64,000 bases of DNA, taken from Treponema sp. Lineage in GTDB: Bacteria > Spirochaetota > Spirochaetia > Treponematales > Treponemataceae. Position 1 is the first letter of the stretch. The number at the start of each line of letters is the position of its first letter. Positions 31,756-40,572 of this stretch are shown here, piece after piece. The stretch covers positions 124,001 to 188,000 of the forward strand of contig JAFLSO010000001.1 of NCBI GenBank assembly GCA_022510925.1. Direction: 5' to 3'. The position numbers and the translations under genes were made by a program. The notes under the pieces were generated by a model. It was not told where the DNA came from. It was given only the letters and a program-made list of their open reading frames with translations, and ran no database searches.

Positions 31756-33078
31756 TTACTCTACCAAATAAGGAAGCAGGAGGGCAAGTGTTCTGGTGGA
31801 GGCCCTGAGCTGGGATTCTCCAGTGAGGATGTCTTTCTGCTCGCTGAGCGCTCCGGGAATCCGGGCCGTAAGCCTTATGGTTTTCTCAAGCCACTCCTCG
31901 CTTGTTATGGTGCCGCCCCGCCTGGCGGTCTCCACTAAATCCGCGCGGTCCATGGGCAGGATGAAATTCCTCTCTGAGCCCAGCAGCTGCTCCGTGACCG
32001 CGCTTATGAGCGTGCTGAATCCTTCCTGTGTCCTGGCGCTGACTTTTATGGGAGGCATGCAGGCCCCTGTGTCCGAGAAAATGCTCTCCAGCTCCGCGGC
32101 CCTCACGGTGTCGTCCTTTATGCGGTCAGTTTTATTTAAAAGGATTATGAACGGAACCTCATGCGCGCCTATCTCCTCCAGGACTTTACGCACCTGGGCG
32201 AACTGGGCTGCGCATTCCGGGTCGCTTGAGTCCACCACCAGAAGCAGCAGGTTCGCGAATCTGGCCTCCTCCAGCGTGCTTTTGAACGAGTCTATCAGTG
32301 TGTGCGGCAGGTTGGAGATAAAGCCCACCGTGTCCGTAAGAAGCACGGTGCTTCCCTCCGCAAGCGGCAGTTTGCGTGTGGTGGGATCCAGCGTGGCGAA
32401 AAGCTTGTCCTCCACAAAGGCGTCCGCTCCGGTAAGCGCGTTTAAGAGACTGGATTTTCCGGCGTTGGTGTAGCCCACCAGGGCGCAGGATGCCGTGTAT
32501 GTCCGCTCCCTCTGCTTTCTCTGCGTGCTGCGGTTCACCTGCACCTGCTCCAGCTCTTTCTTTATCTGCGCTATCTTGTCCTCTATCTGCCGCCTGTCCA
32601 GCTCCAGCTGCGTCTCTCCCGAGCCTTTTGCGCCGTATGAGCCGCCCCTCTGACGGGCCAGGTCCCCGTACATGTGCGAGAGCCTGGGCAGAGAGTACTG
32701 CAGCCGCGCCAGCTCCACCTGAAGCGTGGCCTCCTTGGTCCGGGCCCTCTGCGCGAATATGCGTATGATTACCTCGTTCCTGTCAAACACGTTTATGCCG
32801 GTGAGTTTCTCCCAGTTGCGCTGTTTCCTGGGGTCCAGGTCAAAATCGAATATTATGCAGTCCGCCGCAATCTCCTTGGCGCAGTCGGCTATCTCCTGTG
32901 CCTTGCCGGTGCCAAGTCCGTATGCGGGGTTGGGCTCTATGCGGCTCAGCGTCATTATGCGCGCGCATTCCATGCCCAGGGTGTCCGTAAGGCCCTTAAG
33001 CTCTAAAGGAGGCTTCCCGGGGGCCCCTATGAGCAAACATTTTGCTTTTTTCTCTTGTTCAGATTTGATATCTATCAT
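31756..33078 (-). CDS. hflX: Ribosome-associated GTPase HflX
   Basis: GTPase that splits or rescues stalled ribosomes. 440 residues. N-terminal HflX domain (with GTGKAQEIADC and DLDPRKQRNWEKLTGINVFDR), the coiled region with LSHMYGDLARQRGGSYGAKGSGETQLELDRR, G1 GYTNAGKSSL, G3 DTVGFI, G4 NKTD. Long C-terminal part with an extra alpha/beta domain. Start at 33078 gives MIDIKSEQEKK; the frame runs 17 codons further without conservation. A TATACT box eight bases upstream suggests a near-leaderless message. Confidence 0.92.
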   Translation of the reverse strand: MIDIKSEQEKKAKCLLIGAPGKPPLELKGLTDTLGMECARIMTLSRIEPNPAYGLGTGKAQEIADCAKEIAADCIIFDFDLDPRKQRNWEKLTGINVFDRNEVIIRIFAQRARTKEATLQVELARLQYSLPRLSHMYGDLARQRGGSYGAKGSGETQLELDRRQIEDKIAQIKKELEQVQVNRSTQRKQRERTYTASCALVGYTNAGKSSLLNALTGADAFVEDKLFATLDPTTRKLPLAEGSTVLLTDTVGFISNLPHTLIDSFKSTLEEARFANLLLLVVDSSDPECAAQFAQVRKVLEEIGAHEVPFIILLNKTDRIKDDTVRAAELESIFSDTGACMPPIKVSARTQEGFSTLISAVTEQLLGSERNFILPMDRADLVETARRGGTITSEEWLEKTIRLTARIPGALSEQKDILTGESQLRASTRTLALLLPYLVE

Positions 33079-33086
33079 ATTATATG

Positions 33087-33092
33087 AGTATA
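33087..33092 (-). promoter_or_regulatory. Possible hflX -10 box
   Basis: TATACT on the minus strand ends eight bases before the hflX ATG; no good -35 and no Shine-Dalgarno. Confidence 0.35.
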
Positions 33093-33157
33093 CAGGAATT
33101 CTCCCCGAATGTATGCATGCGGCGGTCAAATTCCTGCGTTTATGGAACCTGGTGCAG

Positions 33158-35104
33158 ATGAATACGATTCAGAAGATTATAGCGAGTTTTTTAGTATCCA
33201 CTCTTCTTTTTGTACTGACCGTTGTGGTGGCTTACAGCGGCGCTTTTAAATACATAGAGGTCACGTTCTTTCAGCCCAGGGTAGAGCATTCCATTTCCGC
33301 GCAGATGAGGAAGGCGTCCTCCGAATTCAATGAGTATTATGCCGAGATGAACGAGGTTTTCGCGGAGTACCTGGTGCAGGATTCGGTGAGCACTTACATA
33401 AGCTCCATGGTTTCGCGGCAGGACCTTGATCTAAGGCAGAGCCTCACCGGATATCTGTTCGTGCGTGTGCGCGGACTGGAGGGCATACGCCTTGTGGAGA
33501 GCGACGGCGTGAACGTGCACTTCAGCACCTTCCCCGGGGATGTTATGCGCGAGATGGACGGCATAACGATATACCGCAATTACGACACCATAAATGACGT
33601 TCCGTGGAAATACGTGGAGGCCAACAGCAACGGAATAATAACGGATTCCGTGGAGCGCATAAAGAACAGCTGCCACTTTTACATGGACTCGGTGAATAAC
33701 CGCATGCTTTTCTCTTATCCGCTCTACGACTCTTACACGGCGTACAGGGGCACTTTCATCTTCTATGTCTCCGCGGACGATTTTACGCGCCATCTTTTAA
33801 AGAACAACATACTGTCGGTGAACGACCGCTCCATAATCGTGGGCGACAGGGGCTTTGTCCTGGGCATGCCGTTCGTGGGGCGGGAGGCGGTCATAAGCGG
33901 CGTGGAGGGCGCATGGAGCCGCGAGGACCTGGGCCCCGTGAAGATAGTGGAGGGCATAAGCGCGGAAAGCACATGGTTCCTCATCACGGAAAGGAACGAA
34001 AAAAAGGACGTGCTCTTCGGCTCCGTGAACACGCTCACGGACCTGAGCATATCCACGGATGAGAAAGTATTGCTCCTCATAGCATTGGCCATAGTCCTTT
34101 TCCTTTTGATATTCATGGCGCTTAACGTGCGGCATGATGACATGGTGGTGATAGAGAACAGGATACGCAAGTTCCAGTTCGCCATGCTCAGGATGTACAT
34201 AGAGCGCAAGGATTTTGACGAGTGGGACGATCTTTCTAACGAGATAACCAAGCGCAAGATGGATGTGAATGACGAGCTCAAGAAAACCCTGGGACGGCGC
34301 GGAGTAAAACACAGCCAGCAGATAGACGAGATGCTGGACAAGGCGTGGCGGGATATAGGCGGCGCTTTCGGCGGGCCGGCGGGCCGTGAGATTGTGCAGC
34401 ATTATTACACTCCGTTCCCGGAGCGGCCGTTCGAGGGGCAGGGAATGGGCGCGCGCACTTACTCTTCCCCCGCCGTTCCGTCGCAGAGGGAGTCCAGCAG
34501 GCGGTTCGCCTACTCCGTGGCCGCAAGCACCATGACGAACGGCTCAGGCTCGGATTACAGTCCGGGCGCGCCCAGGGCGGAGCCCATAAAGGTGGAGGAC
34601 ATCACGCCTAAGGAGGAGCTGGCGGAGCTTCTTCCCGCGGAGGACGATACCGGTCACCACGCGCAAAAAGCCAGCGAGGTCTCGGAGCTGGAGTCCATAT
34701 TCAATCTGGACGCGGTTCCTGATCATTCCAGGGATACCTCCGCCGTGCCCATAGGCGAGCTGGAGCCGGTGGATGACGAGCCCATGAGCTGGACCGTTAC
34801 ACCCAATCCCAAGATAGCGAGCCTGGCGCAGGAGAACGCCATGCTTCCGCTTGAAGACGAGAGCCAGGGGCAGGATGACGGCTCGTTCGAGATGGACCCC
34901 ATGGACGCTCTGGTGGCGTTCATAAACAGGGCGCAGGAGGAGCTTGACGCGGAGATGGTGGGCCGCCCCGTGGAGGAGATTACCTTAGAGGAGTACATGA
35001 GCCAGAATTCCATCGTGAGGCCGGAGGAGGAGTCCCCCGAGGATGAGGAAGAGTACAACTTCACTATGTATGTGCCGGATTTCTCGGCACTGGACCCGGA
35101 GTGA
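33158..35104 (+). CDS. Sensor-like membrane protein with large extracytoplasmic domain
   Basis: Not a known family to me. 648 residues: TM1 (about 8-30), an extracytoplasmic region to about residue 300 whose sequence (KASSEFNEYYAEMNEVFAEYL, IRLVESDGVNVHFSTFP, FSYPLYDSYTAYRGTFIFYV) resembles double-Cache-type sensors, TM2 (about 308-326), then an intracellular part with a short coiled coil (330-400) and a long, acidic, Pro/Glu-rich low-complexity tail. No HAMP, kinase, methyl-accepting or cyclase domain is visible. The frame opens far upstream opposite hflX, but real sequence begins at ATG 33158 (or GTG 33152), where the membrane helix starts. The stop overlaps the next gene's GTG. Confidence 0.75.
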   Translation: MNTIQKIIASFLVSTLLFVLTVVVAYSGAFKYIEVTFFQPRVEHSISAQMRKASSEFNEYYAEMNEVFAEYLVQDSVSTYISSMVSRQDLDLRQSLTGYLFVRVRGLEGIRLVESDGVNVHFSTFPGDVMREMDGITIYRNYDTINDVPWKYVEANSNGIITDSVERIKNSCHFYMDSVNNRMLFSYPLYDSYTAYRGTFIFYVSADDFTRHLLKNNILSVNDRSIIVGDRGFVLGMPFVGREAVISGVEGAWSREDLGPVKIVEGISAESTWFLITERNEKKDVLFGSVNTLTDLSISTDEKVLLLIALAIVLFLLIFMALNVRHDDMVVIENRIRKFQFAMLRMYIERKDFDEWDDLSNEITKRKMDVNDELKKTLGRRGVKHSQQIDEMLDKAWRDIGGAFGGPAGREIVQHYYTPFPERPFEGQGMGARTYSSPAVPSQRESSRRFAYSVAASTMTNGSGSDYSPGAPRAEPIKVEDITPKEELAELLPAEDDTGHHAQKASEVSELESIFNLDAVPDHSRDTSAVPIGELEPVDDEPMSWTVTPNPKIASLAQENAMLPLEDESQGQDDGSFEMDPMDALVAFINRAQEELDAEMVGRPVEEITLEEYMSQNSIVRPEEESPEDEEEYNFTMYVPDFSALDPE

Positions 35105-35400
35105 GCGCAGGAAAGTCGGTAAGAGTTATGGCGGAGAATAATCTTAGGCAGGACAGTCCTGCTCTGGCGGAAAAAAAGCCCGGCCCGCACGGATTGTTTT
35201 TCAGGGCACTGGCGGCGGAGAAGAGGCTCGCGGAGGAAAAGCGCGGTGAGCAGAAATCCCCCGCGCAGGCAGTGAATCCCGGGAACCAGGAGCCGATAGT
35301 GGAGGCGGACGGCATTTTTTCCATCAGCGGTAAAATAGAGACATCCGCGGTCAAACTGGACCCGGACTTCAAGGCGCTGGTGGACTCAGTTCTTAATTAG
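35101..35400 (+). CDS. Small hypothetical protein in the sensor unit
   Basis: 99 residues from GTG 35101, which overlaps the preceding stop (GTGA); an ATG at 35128 would give 90 residues. Charged and Ala/Lys-rich (LAAEKRLAEEKRGEQKSPAQA), ending in the more conserved-looking LDPDFKALVDSVLN. No signal peptide and no recognised domain. It is coupled to the sensor-like gene and probably works with it. Convergent with the thioesterase gene: the two ends overlap by eight bases. Confidence 0.65.
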   Translation: MSAGKSVRVMAENNLRQDSPALAEKKPGPHGLFFRALAAEKRLAEEKRGEQKSPAQAVNPGNQEPIVEADGIFSISGKIETSAVKLDPDFKALVDSVLN

Positions 35401-35803
35401 CGCCAGAAGCAGAGGGCTTAAGTCCCTCCACCATGAATTCTTTGGGCAGGGCGGAAGGCTTGTTATCGCGCACAGAGGCCCATGTCACGTCCGCCTCGGC
35501 GCACACAGTGCCGTCCTCTTTCTTTATTATCTGATGAAGGGTTCCGCTCACGGCCCCCAGCTTCCTGGGCTCGGTCTCTATGATTATTCTGTCATCCAGG
35601 AACGCGGAGCTTTTGTAATAAATGTCTATGTGGGTCACATAGATGTACCATCCGGCTTTGACCACGCCCTTGTAGTCGAACCCTATCTGATGCAGGTAAT
35701 TCATGCGGGCGTGTTCCAGATAGTTCAGGTACACCGCATTGTTAACGTGACCGTAGCTGTCGCACTCGTATGAGCGCACCACCAGATTTGTTACGCAGGG
35801 CAT
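35393..35803 (-). CDS. Acyl-CoA thioesterase, 4HBT (hot-dog) family
   Basis: 136-residue hot-dog thioesterase resembling YbgC/FadM. Active-site region YECDSYGHVNNAVYLNYLEHAR holds Asp16 region and the HxNN motif; helix then IDIYYKSSAFLDD and LGAVSGTLHQIIKK. Substrate could be an acyl-CoA or acyl carrier protein intermediate. Start at 35803 chosen because GAGGAG precedes it; the frame opens five codons earlier. It starts one base after the stop of the 517-residue unknown, so the two are co-transcribed. Confidence 0.85.
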   Translation of the reverse strand: MPCVTNLVVRSYECDSYGHVNNAVYLNYLEHARMNYLHQIGFDYKGVVKAGWYIYVTHIDIYYKSSAFLDDRIIIETEPRKLGAVSGTLHQIIKKEDGTVCAEADVTWASVRDNKPSALPKEFMVEGLKPSASGAN

Positions 35804-35804
35804 A

Positions 35805-37358
35805 TCACTCCTCGTCAAGCTCCACGGAGAAAGTCTGCATCAGCTGCACGAACATATAAATCTTTTTGTATACGTCCACGCACATGTCCTTAAGCTTGCC
35901 TTCCGCGAAGTGGTCCAAATCTTTCCAGTTCATTATAAGCTCGCTGCGGGGCTGCTTTACGAAGTCCTCCAGGCACATCTTAAGGTTGCGGTCAAACGCC
36001 ACGAACTGCTGCACGGAAAGAAGAATCATGGAGCCGGCCGCCTCGTTAGCGTCATTCAGCAGGGTTTTTATGATGTTCCGCGCCTCTTTGTCGCGCTCGG
36101 AGCGGGGAAGAAGCGTCTTGAGCTTAATGCCTATCTCTCCTCCCTCCTCGTTCATGCGGTTGTCCAGGGTGATTATGCGCTCCGCTATGTCCATGAGCTG
36201 ATGGAAGCACTCGCTCATGGGCGTGGCAAGCTGCTGGTTCGCCCAGTCTCCGCGCACAAGAAGAATGTCCGAAAGCTCGCGGATGTCTTTTTTGGTGTAC
36301 TCAAGCAGGAACTGCTTAAGATAGCTCAGCGGCTCCGCGTACAGGTAGCCGTCAAAATCTTTGCGCGTGAACACGGAGCTGTTGGTGTCGTTGTAGTTCT
36401 TGAGGCCGGGAATCTCCGTAGTGCCGAAAACCTGAGTAAGGAGGCTGTCCACTTTGCCCGCGGTCTGCTTTGCCTTAAGCTGCGCCAGCGCCGTCTCCAT
36501 GTTCTTTTTGGTCTCGCTCAGATAGTCGTCCGCTATGTGAAGGTCCTCCACTTTGGGAACCTCCCGCCATGCGGGATCCTCAGTTATGAGCTGCACCATC
36601 ATCTCCAGCACGTGGCGGTCACGCAGTCCCCTGAGGCGCACAAGTATTTTTTTCCATACTGTAAGCGTCACAGGCTCCACGCCTTTAACCGCGCGCATAA
36701 GCTTGAACACATCCTCCCAGTCCGCCTCGAACGGCATGCCCCACGCCACGGCCATGAAATTCTTCAGGTCCTCCGCTATGTAAGTGCCGTTTATGTTCTG
36801 GAACCTAGGAGGTGCGCTGAAGTTATGCTCCTTTATGCTGTTGTCGAATTTCTTAAGCAGGAAGTAAAAGTCATACTGGCAGAAGTTGCTGAACTGCACC
36901 AGCTTGGTGTAGAGCAGGTCTATGCGCGCTATTTTCTCGCTGGAGAATTCTGCGGAGAGAAGCTCGTAGCTTTCGTTCACTTTCTCCGTAAGATCCTTTA
37001 TCTTCATTTTTTTAGCGAGCTCGTTTATGGAATTCTCGCTGAGCGTCTCCACCGCCTCCAGCTGCTTTTCGCCCAGAGTGGAATTTATCACCATGCTTTT
37101 CATGGCGTTGGGGGTGGTGTTCTGGAACATGAGCTGCGCGGGAGAAATGGCCTTGTAAATGTCGTAGAAGAATTTCGCAAGGGTCGCGTCCACCTCATGA
37201 GAGGAAGGCTTGTAGAAATGGAATTTTGATTTCTGCAGGTTCTTGGCGATGTTCTTTAGCATCCGCTTCTTTACCGCCTCCGGGTCGCCTCCTCCGAAAA
37301 TCGATGAAATCAAATCCTGAAAAAAATTGCGCTTCTTGCCTTTTGCTTCCTTTGCCAT
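35805..37358 (-). CDS. Spirochaetal DUF5312-like protein (517 residues)
   Basis: Cytoplasmic, mostly helical protein: begins MAKEAKGKKRNFFQDLISSIFGG; many amphipathic helices, for example LDLLYTKLVQFSNFCQYDFYFLLKKFD (shown here only to about 37% of the sequence in motifs). It resembles a family of spirochaete-only proteins that I associate with DUF5312, at moderate certainty. No signal peptide, no recognised catalytic motif. Start at 37358 (MAKE) is set by a perfect TTGACA-17-TATAGT promoter whose -10 ends six bases upstream; the next in-frame ATG, at 37364, lies inside the predicted gap and is rejected. Followed by the thioesterase. Confidence 0.75.
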   Translation of the reverse strand: MAKEAKGKKRNFFQDLISSIFGGGDPEAVKKRMLKNIAKNLQKSKFHFYKPSSHEVDATLAKFFYDIYKAISPAQLMFQNTTPNAMKSMVINSTLGEKQLEAVETLSENSINELAKKMKIKDLTEKVNESYELLSAEFSSEKIARIDLLYTKLVQFSNFCQYDFYFLLKKFDNSIKEHNFSAPPRFQNINGTYIAEDLKNFMAVAWGMPFEADWEDVFKLMRAVKGVEPVTLTVWKKILVRLRGLRDRHVLEMMVQLITEDPAWREVPKVEDLHIADDYLSETKKNMETALAQLKAKQTAGKVDSLLTQVFGTTEIPGLKNYNDTNSSVFTRKDFDGYLYAEPLSYLKQFLLEYTKKDIRELSDILLVRGDWANQQLATPMSECFHQLMDIAERIITLDNRMNEEGGEIGIKLKTLLPRSERDKEARNIIKTLLNDANEAAGSMILLSVQQFVAFDRNLKMCLEDFVKQPRSELIMNWKDLDHFAEGKLKDMCVDVYKKIYMFVQLMQTFSVELDEE

Positions 37359-37364
37359 ATACAT

Positions 37365-37393
37365 ACTATACGAGATTCTTGCGAGCCTGTCAA
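37365..37393 (-). promoter_or_regulatory. Leaderless-type promoter, consensus -35
   Basis: Minus strand: TTGACA, 17-base spacer, TATAGT, six bases (ATGTAT), ATG at 37358. It faces away from the U32 promoter 60 bases to the right. Confidence 0.75.
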
Positions 37394-37452
37394 ATCATGC
37401 GCCGCGTCTTCCGTGCTTTCCGGGGCCCCGCGGAGTCTGACCGCGCCACTAT

Positions 37453-37481
37453 GTGACAAGAGGCGCATAATATTGTATACT
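37453..37481 (+). promoter_or_regulatory. Leaderless-type promoter of the U32 gene
   Basis: GTGACA, 17-base spacer, TATACT, six bases (GGTGCC), ATG at 37488. Confidence 0.72.
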
Positions 37482-37487
37482 GGTGCC

Positions 37488-39755
37488 ATGACAGAACTTT
37501 TAGCACCGGCCGGAAACCCGGAGTCTCTTGACGCCGCCATAGGGGAGGGCGCAGACGCGGTTTATGTGGGATTGAAAAGCTTTAACGCGCGCCTGCGCTC
37601 GTCGAATTTCGCCTGGCGCGAATTTGAGGCCGCTGTCCAGAGCGTGCACCGCATGGGAAGGAAAATCTATGTCACCGTGAACACGGTGTGCGAGGAGCAC
37701 GAGACCGAGAGGCTTTACAGGCTCCTGTCCTATCTGAATAAGATTGGACCCGACGGGCTCATAGTGCAGGATTTCGGCGTGGTCAGGATGTGCCAGGAAT
37801 TTTTCCCCGGACTGGAGCTCCACGCCTCCACGCAGATGAATGTGGAGAGCGCCGCCGCCGCGAACCTTTTGTGCAGGCAGGGGATTAAGCGCATGGTGCT
37901 GGCGCGGGAGCTGGGCCTGGATGAGATAAAGTCCATCCGTGATAAAACAGGCGCGCAGCTGGAGATTTTCGTGCACGGCGCGCTGTGCGTCAGCGAGAGC
38001 GGGCTGTGCCTTTTTTCAAGTTTCTTGGGCGGAAAGAGCGCTAACCGAGGAATGTGCACGCAGGCATGCAGAAGATTCTACAGCGCGGAGGTGTCCAGCG
38101 GCTCCAGGGAAGGCTATTATTTCTCACCCTGCGACATGCAGCTCATCTCCCACGTGCCTGCGCTGATGCAGATGGGAATAGAGAGCTTTAAAATCGAAGG
38201 CCGCATGAAAAGCGCGGATTATGTAGGCGCAGTGACGGCGGCATACCGCTACGTTATGGATCACTGGGAGCAGGATAGAAAAGGCTCCATAGCGGAAGGC
38301 AGACGAATTCTGAGCACGGATTTTGCCCGCGCCAAGACGGACTACTGGTACGGGTTCAAGACCGTGCAGGACGGTGTGGAGGAAGCGGGACAGAAAATCC
38401 TCAACCCTGACCAGGCCGGCGGAACAGGAATTTATCTGGGGAACGTCTCCGCCGTGCGCGATGCCCTGGATCACGAGAAAGCACAGCTCCAGCCGGGCTC
38501 GGGCCCCGTGAGGATGGCACTGATAAGAGGCGGAAGCTATGACCCGGACCCCGGAGACAGCATACGCCTGCACCGCAGCGACGACACCGGCCGCGAGAGC
38601 CATAAAGTGCGCGTAGTGACCATGGATGACAAAGGCCGGCGCTGGGTGGACATACCGCCGGGATTCTCTGGCGGGGACAGCGTATATCTCTTGCAGACTA
38701 AATCCATGGGAAAGCGTTACCGCAGGGTGCTCCCGCAGGACCTGTCGCGCTTCAGAAGACAGCCCGGGGCGGAGCGCCTTCCTGTAATGGACCTAACTCC
38801 GCTGGATAAGAGCGGGCTTCCCTGGTTCCCCGAGGGCGTGTGGGCCCAGGTGTCCACAATCGCGGACGCGCACACCATACAGGCCCTGCATCCCGTCCGC
38901 ACGATAATAGAGCTGAACCGCGAGACCGAGTACGATTTACTGAACAAAGATTCCGCGGAAAAGCCGATTCTTCCTGTGCCAAAGAAAATGACCGTCATAT
39001 CATTGGACCCGTTCTTCGCGGAGGGCGGAGCGGAGCATGGCGCAGAGGTCCTTGACGCGCTGTTCGACAGGGGCTACAGGACTTTTGTGGTGAACAATCT
39101 GGCCCACATAAACCTGCTGCGCGGAAAGGACGGCGTGCGGCTCATAGCGGGACCGTATCTCTACACTTTCAACAGATGGGCGGTGAGTTTCCTGGAGAAC
39201 CAGAACATAATGGCGTTCCAGATGCCATACGAGAATTCCGCGCGGAATCTGGAGCAGACTTTCATTGACGCGCAGGAGCGCTCCCGTGTGCTTATTCCCG
39301 TTTTCGCGTATCCCGCCCTGTTCAGGATGAGATTTAAAATGCCCGCCAGCTATGACTTCACGTATTTCAGCGACAAGGAGGACATGGGCTTTAAAGTGAA
39401 CAGCACGGACGACGGCTCGTTTGTGGTGCCAGAGGTTCCGTTCAGCATAGCGGATAAAATCAGCGTTCTAAAAGGCAAGGGCTGGAAAAGGTTCCTGGTG
39501 GACTTCTCCAAAACAAAAGTTGGAAAAAGCGACACCCGCGCGCTTCTTTCCATAATGCAGGGCAGGTCCGTGATTCCGCAGGCGCACCGCTTTAACTGGA
39601 AAGACGGGTTCTATGACCCGGAGAAACTAGAGGCGTATCAGAAAGCCGCGGAAAGGAACGCGGCCGCTTCTGCCGGTTCCGCCGGTGGCGCGGGTAAAGG
39701 CAGGAAAAGCCCTCGCCCGCAAAAATCTGCGGGGAAGGGAACCGGCAGGCGCTAG
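37488..39755 (+). CDS. U32-family protein (RlhA/YegQ-type RNA hydroxylase family)
   Basis: 755-residue member of the U32 group, now known to contain iron-sulphur RNA hydroxylases such as TrhP and RlhA rather than peptidases. N-terminal TIM-barrel with MTELLAPAGNPESL, YVGLKSFNARLRSSNF; signature FVHGALCVSESGLCLFSSF, GGKSANRGMCTQACRRFY carrying the clustered Cys, and SPCDMQLISHVPAL, ESFKIEGRMKSADYV. A second half of about 400 residues (DUF3656-like and a further barrel-like segment) makes it closer to RlhA. Start at 37488 from the family N-terminus and from the promoter. The C-terminus is a basic Ser/Ala/Gly-rich tail (SAGGAGKGRKSPRPQKSAG). Convergent with ssb, 27 bases apart. Confidence 0.88.
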   Translation: MTELLAPAGNPESLDAAIGEGADAVYVGLKSFNARLRSSNFAWREFEAAVQSVHRMGRKIYVTVNTVCEEHETERLYRLLSYLNKIGPDGLIVQDFGVVRMCQEFFPGLELHASTQMNVESAAAANLLCRQGIKRMVLARELGLDEIKSIRDKTGAQLEIFVHGALCVSESGLCLFSSFLGGKSANRGMCTQACRRFYSAEVSSGSREGYYFSPCDMQLISHVPALMQMGIESFKIEGRMKSADYVGAVTAAYRYVMDHWEQDRKGSIAEGRRILSTDFARAKTDYWYGFKTVQDGVEEAGQKILNPDQAGGTGIYLGNVSAVRDALDHEKAQLQPGSGPVRMALIRGGSYDPDPGDSIRLHRSDDTGRESHKVRVVTMDDKGRRWVDIPPGFSGGDSVYLLQTKSMGKRYRRVLPQDLSRFRRQPGAERLPVMDLTPLDKSGLPWFPEGVWAQVSTIADAHTIQALHPVRTIIELNRETEYDLLNKDSAEKPILPVPKKMTVISLDPFFAEGGAEHGAEVLDALFDRGYRTFVVNNLAHINLLRGKDGVRLIAGPYLYTFNRWAVSFLENQNIMAFQMPYENSARNLEQTFIDAQERSRVLIPVFAYPALFRMRFKMPASYDFTYFSDKEDMGFKVNSTDDGSFVVPEVPFSIADKISVLKGKGWKRFLVDFSKTKVGKSDTRALLSIMQGRSVIPQAHRFNWKDGFYDPEKLEAYQKAAERNAAASAGSAGGAGKGRKSPRPQKSAGKGTGRR

Positions 39756-39782
39756 AACGGAGTGCGGCCCCCTCCGCCGCCT

Positions 39783-40268
39783 CTAGAACACCACCTCCTC
39801 TCCTGCCTCCTGCTCGCTCTGCGCGGCCGCCGCTGCCTCCGCCAGCATTGCAAGTTTCTTCCGCTTGGACTCGCTCGCGCCGCTTGCATCCTGCTGTCCG
39901 GGAATTTCCTCCCCCGCGGAATCCCCGCCAGACTTTTTAAAGAACGGCTTGAATTCCACATGCTCCGCTATGACCGTAATCCTGCTGCGGTTTTTCCCGT
40001 CCTCATCTTTCCAGCGGTCCTGCTTAAGCCTGCCCACCACGCGCACACCGCGCCCCTTGGGGCACCATTTGGCGCAGTTGTCCGCCAGAGTGCCGAACGT
40101 CTCCACGTCAAAATAAGAGACCTCGTCGGTAGGCTGCCCCTCGGCGTTTTTAAAGCGCCTGTTCACCGCCAGTGGCAGCGTGCACACATGCCGGCCCGTT
40201 TTCGTCTGCCTTACGGCAGGCTGCACGGTAACGTTGCCCTCCAGAATAATCTGATTCAATGGATTCAT
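39783..40268 (-). CDS. ssb: Single-stranded DNA-binding protein
   Basis: 161 residues. OB-fold SSB domain (1-110) beginning MNPLNQIILEGNVTVQPAVRQTKTG; strands CTLPLAVNRRFKN, SYFDVETFGTLADNC and KGRGVRVVGRLKQDRWKDEDGKNRSRITVIAEHVEF. The C-terminal tail is Ala/Glu-rich and ends EAGEEVVF, not the DDDIPF of E. coli, a divergence often seen in treponemes. Start at 40268 with GGAGGAG seven bases upstream; the frame could run 165 codons further, but that extension has no conserved sequence and passes under the neighbouring lipoprotein, so it is rejected. Confidence 0.93.
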   Translation of the reverse strand: MNPLNQIILEGNVTVQPAVRQTKTGRHVCTLPLAVNRRFKNAEGQPTDEVSYFDVETFGTLADNCAKWCPKGRGVRVVGRLKQDRWKDEDGKNRSRITVIAEHVEFKPFFKKSGGDSAGEEIPGQQDASGASESKRKKLAMLAEAAAAAQSEQEAGEEVVF

Positions 40269-40572
40269 AAAATTCTCCTCCGCAGCATAAAGCCATGGAT
40301 TTTGGGATAGCCCGGACTCAAAAGGATTCCGGGGCGATTGCACTGCGCGTAAAAACTGCGCGCCGCTTTCACTTGCGCCGTACACTCTTATATGTAGCGG
40401 GAAAAATAAAAAATCGCAAAAGACAAAGAGAAATTCATTCCGCGGACACCGAAAAACTGAAACCTTTCTGAAAACGCGCGCGCTACCATTATTGCCCGCC
40501 AAGCGTGATAATAAAGCGTGGGAAGAGGCGCAATGTCTCTTGTGGCAATTAAAAAATAAAGAGGAGACTTTT
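40269..40572. other. 304-base gap between ssb and the lipoprotein
   Basis: Holds the promoters of two divergent genes. No convincing gene. Near 40506 GATAAT could be a -10 for the lipoprotein, with a poor -35; the last 12 bases carry its Shine-Dalgarno GAGGAG (40561-40566). On the minus strand a TATAAG near 40390 may be the ssb -10. AT content rises toward the right end. Confidence 0.4.

Noticed and set aside
32726-33157. Plus-strand open frame opposite hflX as part of the sensor-like protein
   Set aside because: It is the antisense shadow of hflX; the membrane helix and protein-like sequence begin at 33158.
35910-37229. 439-codon plus-strand open frame antisense to the DUF5312-like gene
   Set aside because: Shadow caused by GC-rich codons; His/Leu/Val-rich translation typical of antisense frames; the minus-strand gene has a perfect promoter.
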